From assembly GCF_963678635.1 (NCBI RefSeq), contig NC_087069.1:24540303-24604302 (forward strand): DNA of 64,000 bases, written 5' to 3'. Positions 47,181 through 59,854 of the stretch are shown here, one piece after another. The notes beneath the pieces were generated by a model. It had not been told where the DNA came from, did not search any database, and saw only the letters and a list, made by a program, of their open reading frames with translations. Made by a program: the position numbers and the translations under genes. The first letter of the stretch is position 1. The number at the start of each line of letters is the position of its first letter. The DNA comes from Symsagittifera roscoffensis (lineage: Eukaryota > Xenacoelomorpha > Acoela > Convolutidae).

Positions 47181-48802
47181 AACCACCCCCCCCCCCCCTT
47201 TCTGGTAGGCTAATTTTTTCAAAAGTCCCTTTTGTTATTCGGCATTCGGCATCTATTTTGGTCTATCAACACTAAACATTAGTCTTTTTCGAGGGCTCAA
47301 ATTTAGACAAAGTTTTAGACGCAAGATTTTTTTGTTTAAAAAGTGCCCTTCAAAGTCAATTTGTTCGATCTATAAACTATATTTATCAAATTTTCCAAAA
47401 AGTGTTGAAACACCGCCTGTCCCTTTAAAAAATTCATGTGCACGCCACTAATAATGGCAAATACATTGATGACTAATTTGAAGTGTGCTGCAAATAGTGT
47501 GCATATATATTGTATTAAGGTTTGTTCAGAGTTTATTTTTCAATGACAACTACCCTTTTTTAATCAGCATAGTTAAACACCCTGAACCGTAAATTTTACC
47601 GGTTTTAGTTCAGCAATAGGAAAACATGCATTTCATTGCTTCTTGCTCAGATTGTTCCGACCTTGTCTCTGTAATAGTTTTATCTGTTAAATAAATCTTT
47701 AGGTTGACAACAGAAAACCATTAAGAAAACAAAAACTCAAAATACAGCAACAAAAATTCAAAATCTGTATTTATATCCCGGAAACTTTATATGACTAACT
47801 CTCAGAACTGTATAATTTTCTCTAGGACGTTAAAAAGTAAACTATTTTTTTAAAATCAAAAAATCATTTTTGTTCAATTTTTTTGGAGACGATTTTTTTC
47901 ACTTGAATTAACATCATGTGATCGAAAGCATAAAAATTGTTTATTGTCAACCAACATTTAATATCACTCTCATACTTTCATTCAATTATTTTATTGTTGG
48001 CTAATATTAATTCATAACTATTACCAGCTGCGTCGATCTAACCACATATTACAATAGACACATGTCTGTTTATGATTTTCAGGTTGAATTAACCAATCAA
48101 TTCTAATTAAATAACGCGTGAAAAGCGCGAATAAATAGAGATGAAGACTGTTCAAAAATTTACTGACATTGTCAAATTGAGTGGCTCGCATGTTAAAACA
48201 TGGTTGCGGCGTGTGGTGCGATCGAGCGCATGAAATCAATTAAGCTGCGTGTAAGGGAGCTAATAGCTCCGTCTACTCAATGACCGCCCGGACTGACCAC
48301 TGATCAAAAATAAGCTATTGTAGAAAAATATATGAAGCTGCTCTGCCAATCGAAACAGTTAAGTGAATACGATGATATGGTAACCCGGTTTGAAGAAGTT
48401 TCAGATGGTTTCTATTTTTTATCTTATTTTTTGTAAACAAATTCGATTGCTCTGTAAATATCAAAGGAAAATGCAACAGAAAATTTTGAAAATCAAAAGA
48501 AAAAAACGTTTTTTCATCTTTTTTGGCGTTTTATCCGAAACTTCTGCTTTTTATGTTTTTCAGCAAAGGCTATTGAATCAGGCCAAAAACTGCACAATGA
48601 ATAATAGTTTTGATAGTTAAAATAATAATTACTTTAAAGATCTCTTTCATGCAAAACATCCAAGACCCATACAAGATCTTTACAAGATAGCCATGTTACA
48701 CTTGGAAACCTTAATTTGATCTTAGCAAGATTTTTCAAGATGTTGAAAATTTTGCGAAAACGGAACTGCTACAGAAATTGCCAGCAAAACTGACTGTTGG
48801 AG
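47181..48802. other. Intergenic
   Basis: No gene supported. A single ATTGTTCCGACC at 47650-47661 resembles the ends of the 63217 element. CAAGATCTTTACAAGATAGC at 48671 recurs in altered form near 49940. Confidence 0.35.
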
Positions 48803-48804
48803 TA

Positions 48805-49534
48805 CAGTGCTGATTTAAATTATCCGGACAAAACGAACAAAACTTGAATTTTCAAACGGGTTTTTCTCAAATTGGGTTAAGATTAGACAAAAAGTAAAGA
48901 GAACAAAAGTTGCTTAGAATTTCACCAGAATTAATATGGTGCCATTTTTCCCCCGAAATTCTCAACAAAAAATTTATCCCAAAAATGGGTCATTTTGGCT
49001 TTTTTCAATTAATCAAGAGTTACGCTGAAACTATTTTGTTAATTGATAAGAAAATTATATCACAGGAAGCCCCTTACGCAGCTCAACAAAGTTTAAGAAG
49101 GGTTAAATCTTCAAAAATGGGCGCAAATTGTTTAAAATTTATTTTTAAACAGATTCTGGGTTTTATGTAGTAAAAATCACATTTATTGACTATCAAGTGA
49201 AATTTTTTTCTCTTTTACTGGTTTTTGGAGATTTAACCCTTCTTAAACTTTGTTGAGCTGCGTAAAGGGCTTCCTGTGATATAATTTTCTTATCAATTAA
49301 CAAAATAGTTTCAGCGTAACTCTTGGTTAGTTGAAAAAAGCCAAAATGACCCATTTTTGGGGTAAATTTTTTGTTGAGAATTTCGGAGAAAAAATGGCAC
49401 CATATTAATTCTGGTGAAATTCTAAACACCTTTTGTTCTCTTCACTTTTTGTTTAATCTTAACTCAATTTGAGAAAAATGCGTTTTAAATTTCAAGTTTA
49501 ACGCGTTTTGTCCGGTTAATTTAAATCAGCACTG
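48805..49534. mobile_element. Palindromic Tc1/mariner-like MITE of 730 bp with TA target duplication
   Basis: Ends are CAGTGCTGATTTAAAT and ATTTAAATCAGCACTG, each flanked by TA (48803-48804 and 49535-49536). The arms pair over about 310 bases each (to about 49118 and from about 49218), leaving a loop of about 100. Mirrored open frames at 48910-49170(+) and 49193-49429(-) are by-products of the palindrome. The TA duplication and CAGTG ends fit Tc1/mariner-type elements. A lone end of the family is at 8324-8357. Confidence 0.8.
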
Positions 49535-50300
49535 TAGCTACAAATGATAGTATTCAGCTCTGCAAACAAGGAGAAGATTTAGTTAGGACAACATACACTA
49601 AAGGCCTGAAAACGACCAAAAAACATCAGATAACATTACAAACATCGACCAACTCAAGAGCGCAGCTAAAACAATTACTAAAAAACTTAAACAAAAGGCG
49701 TATTTAAATAAAATATAGCTTTCGGGCATCCTTTTTTATTCATTTCCATAATATAATGAGAATCTTGACAAGATCTTGACATGATATGTTATGACCTTTA
49801 CAAGAAGTCGATGATCCATACAATGAATAATTTGGCAAGATTTGGGATTCCAAAATTTGACACACATTTTCCCGAGCAAATATCTGACAAAGATATCTTC
49901 TTAAGGTCTACGGTCTTAGAAACTAACATGGTTATGTATTGCACGTTCTTTGCAAGATAGCCGTGTTCTATGAATAATCCATGATTAACATGACCTTGGC
50001 AAGATTTTCCAGAAAGAAAATCTGGGTGAGCTTCTAACCTTGTCCGTTTTTGTCCAATCTGAAAAACGACATTTTTTGACAATGAGTCACATTTTTTGAA
50101 ATCCGAATTGCAACAAAAAGGGCACTCTGAGCCTTTTTCGAGATTTTGAGTCAAAACTGAGAAGAAAAAAATGCATTTGTTCCTTTCTCGCACTACTCCT
50201 TTGTTTCTCTAATCCCTATGGGTGCTTGGAACATTATTCATAAATTCATTATCAAAAGAACTTGACATGCAACAACCGAACTTCAAAAGAGTTATCAGTA
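49535..50300. other. Intergenic
   Basis: CAAGATCTTG-type words recur at 49755-49990. A 131-codon minus-strand frame at 49798-50193 has no recognised domain. Confidence 0.35.
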
Positions 50301-50309
50301 GATGGAGAA

Positions 50310-51105
50310 TCAAGTTGGGAAGATGTAGCTCGAATAATTTCATTCTCTACATTTTTGATCTGTTGAGTTTCATCTCTTGATGATTTTTTTATTAAACGAC
50401 ATGTTTGACAAATTTTTAGGTCACAACTAAAAACGAAAAAGTCCAACTCGTCAGCAGCGGTTTCTGGGAGCTATGATGACACACCCCTTAGGAATCTGAC
50501 GAAACAGCTTTTTGAAATTACAAGAAGTAAAAAGGAAATATCCCTATTTCACACATACTCTGAAATATGGATATTACGTCAATTTGTCATTTGGTCTGAA
50601 AAGATAACTAAAATAGTTATAAAAAATTTCTTTCAAGAAGGTAACAACTTAGTGATATTTTTCAGAATAGTTTTAACATTCCCTACTTACAAAAACGCAC
50701 AAACTGAAATCCGATGAGTAGAAATTTGAAGCTTGAGAAAATATCTGAAAAACCATTAGAAAGGATAGTATCTAAGGGTTTGGAATGGACGAAAATGAAA
50801 AACTGCAGGATAAATTTCGTAAAAATTTTGACAACAGAGTGAAAATGTGAATGTTCCTACTGCGCGTTTAAAGCATATTTTGAATTAAAAAGTACTTGTT
50901 TCAAAAATTTTTTAAATCTGTATCTGTTGAGCTTCATCTTTTGATGATTTTCAATAATCGACATGTTTGACAAACTTTTCAGGTCACAACTAAAAAAACC
51001 AAAATGGCCAACTCGTCTGCAGCGGTTTCTGGGAGGTATGATTACGCACCGCTCAGGAATGGGACCAGTTTTTTCAAAGTACAACCAGCAAAAAGGTAAT
51101 TTTCG
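50310..51105. repeat. Direct repeat pair of about 200 bp
   Basis: 50340-50540 and 50910-51105 share CATCTCTTGATGATTTT, CGACATGTTTGACAAA, AGGTCACAACTAAAAA, CAGCGGTTTCTGGGAG and related words in the same order. Non-coding. Confidence 0.6.
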
Positions 51106-52200
51106 GGTTCTTTTCATTTTTAAGTAGAACTCAGCGTCGATTAGAATATGCTGAGGATATGAACTCTTATATTATGTGCACAATATGTTTTCAGTTTCTG
51201 GAAATTTTAGGCAAAGTCTTTGATCTCAAACTTCTCAATCCTGAAAATATGCTCTCATAAAATTAATAACGATCATAATCATAATTGTAATAAGAATTTG
51301 AATAACCTTAAACTTAATTGTCAAAAATATGATAATCGTAAATTTACATAATAATCAAAATAAGACCAATAACAAAAAACTTTAAAACATTTCTACGGCT
51401 AAGAATCATTAAATTTCGAGTTGAGTTCCAATAAATAGTTTGACTTGAATGTTTTAAAATACAACAAAAACAGCTCTACTTTTTGAAATGTTTACGGAGA
51501 AAACGTTAAAAACTGAAACAATTCGATTCAATTTTCTAAATTTTACAAAACTCCTACTCTTACAAATTCCAATTTTAACAAAGAAACCTGGTTGCTGTGT
51601 AAGTAACTAAAAATGTTCGGGTCACTAAAGTTTAAGTAACAGCAACTCTGGAAAATTTTTTGCTATTAAAAAGCAATTGAATTTAAAATTGAGTTGATAT
51701 TCAAGCTTCAAGTTTCTACTCATCCGATTTCAGTTTTGGTGTTTTTCTGAGATGGAAAAATCAAAATTCAATTAAAATACTTAAGTTGATTTAAACGTTG
51801 CAGATAATTCAATTCACTGCTTAATTTTGCATCGTTTTATATGATTGATTTTGTCTGAAATACGGAACAATACGTCATTTTGACATTTGGTCTCAAAAAT
51901 GTATCCAAAATAGTTGTAAATTTCTTTTCAAGAATGTGACAACTTAGTGATATGTTTCATAAAAATTTTTGATTTTTCCATCTCAGAAAAACACCAAAAC
52001 TGAAATCGGATGAGTAAAAACTTGAAGCTTGAATATATTTCTGAATAACCGTTAGAGAGACTATCATCTGAGTGTTTGTAATGGAAAATAAAAAAATGCA
52101 AGATACTTTCCGCGAAAACTTTGACGCCAGAGTGAAATTGTAAATGTTCCTGCTGCGCGTTTGAAGTATATTTAAAATAGTACTCGTTCCGAAAAAGTAG
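50540..52200. repeat. Second direct repeat pair of about 340 bp
   Basis: 50545-50890 and 51857-52194 share TTTGGTCTnAAAA, AACTTAGTGATAT, AATCnGATGAGTA, TTGAAGCTTGA and AATGTTCCTnCTGCGCGTTT. Inside, 51705-51772 and 51966-52040 form an inverted repeat centred on TTTTGGTGTTTTTCTGAGAT. Confidence 0.6.
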
Positions 52201-53919
52201 GTTAAAAACTCTAAGAGCGAGCTAAAAACTTTTAACCGCGATTATGAATTTAGAAAAGTGTAACTCGATCTACCAATGATACTTGTAAAAAATAAAAGTT
52301 CGTAGCAAACTAGTTGATGACAAAATAGTCGGTTCTCTGAAGGCAGAAAAACAAAATATCATCGTTTCAAGTCAAAACTGTTCTTTTTCTCAGACCTTTC
52401 GATTGTGAAATTTTGGCCTGTTTGATGGATAAAATTCTCGGAAGAGCAGATTTGTGAGTTTCAGGCACCGAATTCAAACGCAAAAGTTTACTGCTGTCTG
52501 TTCGACCTATATTTTTTTTTTACAAATAAATGTTTGACCCAATATTCTTCTAAAGATACCTTAAGCAAAGAATATAAAAAGTGCAGTGGTAAGTTTCTTA
52601 CAATTCAAAAGACTACTATGCAACCCTACTGTTCGAGTTGTTTTGGCAGCGATGGAAAAAAGATCCGGTCTCTGCATTTCAAAAAAAAAGGTCTGTCGAC
52701 TAAGGATCATCAAGATGCTCGTTACTTGTGAGGTGTGGCGAATCTTCTCAGCTGGAAAGAGTCTTTCAAAAAGTCCCATTCAGGTGTTAACCAGGGATCA
52801 TCCAGTACTTCGCCGTAAGATGCTGATTAGATCGCAAAATGACTCTGTCTCCTTTGAGTAAACTATTATAGCAAGCTTACAATAGGCTTAAAAACACATC
52901 TAATAGTGAGCTGATAAATCAACATAAGTCGTGAAACACAAATTTTAGTCCAAAAAATGTTTATTTAGTTTTTGATTTTTTGTAGCACCTTCTTTAATAT
53001 AAAAAATAAAACAAAAATCGAAAATGAGTAAAAAATTGAGCAAAATTTGTTTTTCATCGATTTTTAAAACTTTTTTCTTATTATTCTTGTTTTTCATTTT
53101 TATGATAAAAAATGTTAACATATGAAGTATTATTATTAAAGCTTAGGAAAAGAGAATCTGGCTGGAGTTCAGATACTCTTGTCACACCATCACCAAAAAA
53201 ACGATGCAAAAAAAACGATTTCAATACAATTTTTTGTGTTTGGAACGTTTTGTGATACTAACACAAAAAAGGCTATCCTTTTTAGTGGTACATTACGAGG
53301 CCAAACTATGCATTTTGTGAATTGTAAACGGATTCTGCAACAAGAACGCTACCTTTGTTCTTTCATTCTCTTTGATTGTTCCGAAAAGCTTTAACATGTT
53401 TAGAGGCTTGTCTCTGGAATTCAGAAACACACAGACACAATCTTGTGCGTCTATCCAGTGCTCAGCTCCCTTTGTTCTTCTTTTGATCTTTCATTCTCTT
53501 TGATCGTTCCAACGAAGTTTAACATGTTCAAAGGCTTATCGTTGCTTTCCAGGAACATGCAGTTGCAATATTAAGCGCCTATCCAGTGCATGGCTTGGTT
53601 ATGTAAAAATCCTTTGGACAAAATTTGCCAGCTGAAAAAAAACTTGAAAAGCTCAAATCAAAGCAAAGACCCGGGTCAAAGTTGTGGTTTTATGATCAGA
53701 GGGTGGTAACCAATCTCTGGTACACATGGGTACAAAAAAAATGTAGAGACCCTCATTTTAAAAAATCATTTTAAATAGCAATTTTTGTCGAGAGCCCCGA
53801 TTTTCCCAACAGACATTCACACGGTTTGGCAACGATTTGTACTTTTTTAAAATGAATTAGCAATTGCAGCCCAAACAAAAGCAGTTTCTTTTAAAGTTTG
53901 CGGGCTCACATTCATAAAT
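52201..53919. other. Intergenic, with a tandem duplication
   Basis: 52560-52860 is locally GC-richer with overlapping open frames on both strands; no family recognised. 53355-53475 and 53488-53600 are tandem copies sharing TTTCATTCTCTTTGAT, TTTAACATGTT and CTATCCAGTGC. Confidence 0.4.
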
Positions 53920-54411
53920 CTAAGCAGACGTTTCATATACGCCCAAACGTTCTCTATTGGACCCAATTCCTGGATTATACCTAGGCCACTCTTCCTTTAC
54001 GACCACATGGTCCAAAAATCGCTGACTGATAATCTCAGCCCGATGAACAGAACAACTGTTTTCTTGGAATATGTATCCACTCATATTGTCAAATCCTGCC
54101 CGTTTTTCTGAATAGTTCTTTTTTCTAAGATTATTAAACGAGTCTCTCATTTTTTTGAGGGAAAGAATGTCGTCATTTTTCAACACTTTCATCGGACATC
54201 CTGATCGCTCTGCGTCCTCAAAGCAACCATTTTCCATGTTAATTTTATAAATTTTTGCAGCTGTCGAAGATGAGATAGTCCAGCTTTTTCGGCTATTTTC
54301 CGTCATGACCATCCAAGCTCGCGTAAAACCACAATTCAGCATCTTTTTTATACGTGTGTTCGAAGCAATAATGCTTAATGGAAACTCAAAATTGCATGCA
54401 AAACACGGCAC
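53920..54411 (-). pseudogene. Internally deleted Tc1-like transposase
   Basis: This 163-codon minus-strand frame begins with a Tc1-type helix-turn-helix segment (SSSTAAKIYKINMENGCFED, then AERSGCPMKV). It jumps directly to the C-terminal DDE end (FQENSCSVHRAE, then EEWPRYNPG in place of the usual WP..SPDLNP). Full Tc1 transposases are about 330-350 residues, so roughly half is missing, including the first catalytic Asp. It cannot be active. Its 5' part recurs three times in the composite array to the right. Confidence 0.75.
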
Positions 54412-57400
54412 ATGGCTTGATTAGAAATCGTTTAAGAAAATGGTGCGACCAAAGGAATGTTCCCCGCGACTGGCTCGATCAAAAGAAAATTAGTCGCGGC
54501 GGTCCAAAAATTAGTCGCAGCGTTTAAAAAATTAGTCAAAGCGGTCAAAAAAATAGTCGCGGTGGTCGAAAAATAGCTGCGGCCATCGAAAAAATAGTCG
54601 CAGCGGTCAAATAATTAGTCACCGGATGGTCGAAAAAATAGTCGCGGCGGTCAAAACTTAGTCGTTGCGGGGGAAACATTAGTCCCGGCATGGTCACAAA
54701 ATTGGTTGTGGCTCTCAAAAAATTAGTCGCGGTGTTCAAAAAATTAGTCGACGAGTCTTATTTTTTGATCATGCCGCGATTAATTTTTCGACCATGCCGC
54801 GACTATTTTTCGGCCGACGCGACTTAATTTTTTGTGATTTAACGGCAATTTGTTTCGTTTAATTTCACCGGATGCCTTCATTGCTCTGTGACCTCAAAAT
54901 CACCATTTTTCAGGTTTTTTAGACATGTTTGCAGTCAACGAATGTTGAGATAGTTCAGCTTTTTCTGCGGTTTTTTTGCCATGACCATTCAAGCTCGCGT
55001 AAAACCATAACTCAGCATCTTTTTATGTGTACTCAGAAAGCCATAATGGGTGAGTGAAACTTGAAACTGCATGCAAAACACGGCTTGACTAAAACTCGTT
55101 TTAAAAAATCTTATCTGAGTGACATCTCTCTCAAAGTGTCTACTCATTCATTGTAGCCCAGTGTATTTCCAGACTATCGCCACTAAAAATGGACATTTTT
55201 AGACATCTTCGCCGAAGGAATGCTCAGCGCGACCGGCGCGACCGAAAGAAAGTTAGTCACGCCGGTCAGAAATATAGTCACAGGCGTCGGAAAATTAGTC
55301 GCGGCGGTCGAATAATAAGTCGCGGGATGGTCAAAAAATTAGTCGTGCCCGTCAAAAAATTAGTCACGGCGGCCAAAATTAGTTGCGGTTTTCCAAAAAC
55401 AGTCTCGGCATGCTCGAAAATCTAGTCACGGCGATCAAAAAAACTAGACGCAGCAGTCGAAAAAATAATCGCCGCGTTCGAAAAATTAGTCGCCGCGGTT
55501 GAAAAAATAGTAGCAGCCTTCAAAAGTTTAGTCGCGGCGGTCGAAAATTAGTCGCGGCCGTCGAATAATATTCGCAACGGTCGAAACAGTAGTCGCGGCA
55601 TGGACGAAAATTAGGTCGCGGCATGGTAAAAAAAATAGTGCGGTGGTCAAAAATCTAGTCGCGGTGCTCAAAATATTAGTCGCGCCGGTCGGAAAAACAG
55701 TCGCGGCGGTCAAAAAATTGTTGGCGGAGGTCGAAAAGTTAATGGCGGTGGTCAAAAAATTAGTCTCGGCGGTCGAAAAATAGTCGCAGCGCTCGAAAAA
55801 AGAATCGCGGCATGGTCCATAAATTTGTCGCGGCATGGTCGAACAATTGGTCGCGGCGGTAAAAAAAAAATAGTAGCGGTGGTCAAAAAATTAGTCGCCG
55901 CGATTTATTTTTCGACTCTGCCGCGACTAAATTTTCGACCTCCGCGATTCATTTTTCGACCTCCGCGAATAAGTTTTTGACCGCCGCGAATGTTTTTTTT
56001 TGACCGGCGCGACTAATTCCATGAGCACTGCGACTAATTTTTTCACCGCCGCGACTAATTTTTTGACCATGCCGCGACCTACTTTTCGACCATGCCGCGA
56101 CTAATGTTTCGGCCATGCGGCGACTGTTTTTTCACCGACGCGACTTTTTTTCGTGATTTAACGGCAATTTGTTTCGTTTAATTTCACCGGATGCCTTGAT
56201 TGCTCTGTGACCTCAAAACCACCATTTTCAGGTTTTTTTGCAGTTATCGAATGTTGAGATAGTCCAGCTTTTTCTGCGGTTTTTGCCACGACCATCCAAT
56301 TTCGTGTAAAACCATAACTCAGCATCTTTTTTGTGTACTCAGAAAGCCATAATGGTTAATTAAAACTTAAAACTGCATGCAAAACACGGATTGAATAAAA
56401 ATCGTATCTGTAGTGACATCTCTCTCAAAGTGTCTACTTATTCATTGTAGCCCAGTGTATTTCCAGACTGCCGCCACCAAGAAAAGGGACCTTTTCAGAC
56501 GTCCTCGGCCGAAGGAATTATCAGCGCGACCGGCGCGACCGAAAGAAACTTAGTCGCGCCGGTCAGAATTATAGTCGCGGGGGTCGGAAAAATAGTCGCG
56601 GCGGTCGAACAATTAGTCGCGGGATGGTCGAAAAGTTGGTAGTGTCGGTCAAAAAATTAGTCAGGGCGGCCAAAAGTAGTTGCGGTTTTCAAAAAACAGT
56701 CTCGGCATGCTCGAAAATCTAGTCACGGCGATCAAAAAAACTAGACGCAGCAGTCGAAAAAATAATCGCCGCGTTCGAAAAATTAGTCGCCGCGGTCGAA
56801 AATATCGCGAACATTTTTTTGACCGCCACGACTGTTTTTCGACCGGCGCGACTAATTTTTTGAGCACCCTGACTAATTTTCGACCATGCCGCGAACTACT
56901 TTTCGACCATGCTGCGACTACTCTTTCGACCGCTGCGACTTTTATTCGACGGCCGCGACTAGTTTTCGACCGCGGCGACTAAATTTTCGAACGCCGCTAC
57001 TATTTTTTTCGACCGCGGCGACTAATTTTTTGTATGCGGCGTCTAAATTATCGACTGCTGCGTCTAGTTTTTTGATCGCCGCGACTAGATTTTCGACCAT
57101 GCCGAGACTGTTTTTTTGAAAACCGCAACTAATTTTGGCCGCCCTGAATAACTTTTTGACCGACACGACCAACTGTTTGACCATCCCGCGACTAATTGTT
57201 CGACCGCCGCGACTAGTTTTCCGACCCCCGCGACTATATTTCTGACCGGCGCGACTAAGAATTTTTCGGTCGCGCCGGTCGCGCTGAGAATTCCTTCGGC
57301 CGAGGACGTCTGAAAATGTCCCTTTTTTTGGTGGCGGCAGTCTGGAAATACACTGGGCTACAATGAATATAAAGACACTTCGAGAGAAATGTCACTACAG

Positions 57401-58385
57401 ATACGACTTTTATTCAAGCCGTCTTTTGCATGCAGTTTTAAGTTTCAATTACCCATTATGGCTTTCTGAGTACACAAAAAAGATGCTGAGTTATGGTTTT
57501 ACACGAGATTGGATGGTCCTAGCAAAAAACGCAGAAAAAGCTGGACTATATCAACATTCGATAACTGCAAACATGTCTAAAAAATCCTGAAAAATGGTGG
57601 TTTTGAGGTCACAGAGCAATCAAGCCATCCGGTGAACTTAAACGAAATAAATTGCCGTTAAATCACGAAAAAGTCGCGCCGGTCAAAAAACAGTCGTGGC
57701 GGTCCAAAAAATATTCGCGGAGGTCGAAAAATTAACCGCGGTGGTCAAAAACTTAGACCTAGTGGTCAAAAATAGTCGCAGCGCTCTAAAAAAATTGCGT
57801 CATGGTCAAAAAATTAGTCGTGGCATGGTCAAAAAATTGGTCGCGGTGGTAAAAAAAATTAGTAGCGGTGGTCAAAAAATTAGTCGCCGTGACTTATTTT
57901 TCGACTATGCCGCGACTAAATTTTTGACCATGCCGCAATTATTTGTTCGAATGCTGCGACTATTTTTTGACCGCCAGGACTAAATTTTCTACCGCCGCGA
58001 TTCATTTTTCGACCTCCGCTAACAATTTTTTGACCGCAGCGACTGTTTTTCGACCGGCGCGTCTAATACTTTGAGCACCGCTACTAATTTTTTGACCGCC
58101 GCGAGTAATTTTTCGACCATGCCGTGGCCTGCTTTTCGACCATGCCGCGACTAATGTTTCGACCGCTGCGATTGTCATTCGACGACCGCGACTATTTTTC
58201 GACCGCCGCGACTAAATTTTTGAACGCCGCTACTATTTTTTGACCGCGGCGACTAATTTTTCGACTGCTGCGTCTAAATTTTCGACCGCCCAAATTAATC
58301 TTCCGACCACCGCGATTAGTTTTTCGACCACCGCGATTAATTTTTCGACAGCCGCGACTAATTTTTTGCCCATCGCGGCCGAGAT
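54412..58385. repeat. Composite array: Tc1 5' fragments alternating with GC-rich 20-24-bp minisatellites
   Basis: Roughly a hundred degenerate units of AAAATTAGTCGCGGCGGTCG, with a variant carrying GCATGGTC, fill 54470-54850, 55200-56160, 56510-57260 and 57665-58370. Within each block the units switch orientation (TTAGTCGCGG to CCGCGACTAA), for example near 54760, 55905, 56810 and 57890. Between blocks lie copies of a Tc1 transposase 5' fragment at 54880-55110, 56190-56420 and, inverted, 57390-57640. Adjoining these are copies of a TGTAGCCCAGTGTATTTCCAGA / GGAATnnTCAGCGCGACCGG junction at 55150, 56445 and, inverted, 57270-57360. The long open frames here are by-products. The array is strikingly GC-rich against the AT-rich surroundings. 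Confidence 0.8.
56150..57690. repeat. Palindrome of about 1.5 kb inside the composite array
   Basis: The left arm 56150-56810 is mirrored by the right arm at about 57000-57690. ACGGCAATTTGTTTCGTTTA at 56160 pairs with its complement at 57640-57660, and ACTAGACGCAGCAGTCGA at 56741 with its complement at about 57053. The spacer is itself minisatellite. The left arm's core also has a direct copy at about 55110-55500. Confidence 0.75.
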
Positions 58386-58725
58386 ACGGTATTTCCAGCG
58401 TTTTTCCGCGACTTAAACCCTGGCCAGACTTTGGGTTTTCGGTCGCTAAATTAACATTTCCGCGACCGACAAAGTAGAAAAATAAGTCTCGGACCTCGAC
58501 CCGGGACACACAATTTTGTTTGTTTTTTCTTTTGAAAAAAAAAACTTTGAAAGACCTACTCTAAAATCAAATTTTCGACTTAGGGTATCATTCTCTCTCC
58601 GTAAGTTTTACTAACTTGGCTAACCTTTTTTGACTACATGGTCCAACTGTTATGAAAATTGAGTTGTTGAAAAACATATAGGTCATCGTTCCTTACGTTG
58701 ACTCGTTACATCTTAAACTTAATGA
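58386..58725. other. Spacer between the array and the homeobox gene
   Basis: 58386-58505 is still GC-rich and contains a diverged TATTTCCAG junction word. No gene seen. Confidence 0.3.
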
Positions 58726-58828
58726 TTTTGTGACCGCGGGAAAGGTGGCAAAAGAGCCCCACAGGGCGAGGAGACGTTTCATGTCATGCAATGGAATAGT
58801 TATCCTCATCAGCTTATATACGATCCAG
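58726..58828 (+). CDS. Vax: Vax-like gene, upstream coding exon (5' limit uncertain)
   Basis: This GC-richer stretch ends GATCCAG|GTGAGTC, a strong donor, in phase 1. In the frame that joins correctly to the homeodomain exon it reads ...ETFHVMQWNSYPHQLIYDP, with an in-frame ATG at 58786 and an upstream stop at 58723-58725. The exon could begin at that ATG or at an acceptor between 58726 and 58786; earlier exons may exist. Another frame is open for 69 codons but does not join in phase. Confidence 0.5.
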
Positions 58829-59854
58829 GTGAGTCAGAAGCTACTCTTTCAATCATCCCATTTGTACGCGAAGTTTAATCTATTTGAGATATTTTTGTTA
58901 TGCCAAAAAGAGATATGTCATTATTCTTTTAATATATGAGTATTACAAACCAAAACTGTTGTCGTCGAATCAAAAATCGAGCTTAAACGACAGTTTATTA
59001 TTTTGTTGATTTTCTTGATAAAATCAATTAAAATTTCACAGCTATTTTTTCAAGTTATTAAAGCTTCTTTAAAAAGTTTTCCTCCAAATAGTAAATCAAA
59101 ATCTGTTTATCAAATGGATCTGAAAAAGAAATGCCCTGAAAGCGTCAGAAGAATCAAAACAAAGGGTATGTAGAAAAGCCAAAGGTCGTTTAAAGCTTGT
59201 AAATTAAACCAAGTTTTCAGTCATCTGACGAAATTATACGTTTTGCTGCCGGCGGTAAACATAATTCAAGACAGAATTTTCAAAATTTGAAGACTTGTTT
59301 GCCAGCTTATATACGAGTTACAATAAGGAAAACAGTGTTCGATAATCTTTCTTCTTGTTCCTATTTTTCTGATTTGGTGATTCGAAATTGTCAGATAGCA
59401 ATCAAGATCAAGCTTTGGCAATTTCCGAACTAAACCGATATCGTACGGTTTGGTTATGCTAACTAGTAAGAACGCGCTGTGCCGTTTTTGAAGGCAGCTG
59501 ATTATTTTTTTATTTCAAGAAAAATGATTCTTAAAGTCGACCCAAAATGTGTTTACTTTTGATGTTCAGGCGTTACTTTAGGAGAATTTACATAGACAAG
59601 TCATCTTTTGAAAGCCTCAGAATTGTTTCTTTGTTTATTTGCGGATTTTTCAGGACAACAAACACGTTTCTTACACAAAAATCATAATACATGGTCGTGA
59701 TCATTATAGCTCACTCACCATATCAAAGTATAGCCCCCTCCATAATAGTTAAGTTTCAGTGTGGCGAGGCTATAACTTTTTTATAAGTAGGCTAAGGGGG
59801 GGGGGGGGGCTACAATGGAGAGGACCTTAATATAATTTACTGTTTCGATTTAAG
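58829..59854 (+). other. Intron before the homeodomain exon of the Vax-like gene
   Basis: No gene. A short inverted repeat (TATAGCCCCCTCC near 59729 and a run of 13 G followed by CTACA ending at 59814) lies just before the exon. Confidence 0.45.

Noticed and set aside
48910-49429. Two similar 78-86-codon frames
   Set aside because: Mirror images from the arms of a palindromic MITE with no recognised domain.
54545-58509. Arg/Lys/Thr-rich open frames such as 55189-55425, 55528-55836 and 58192-58509
   Set aside because: Translations of the GC-rich minisatellite; similar frames appear on both strands.
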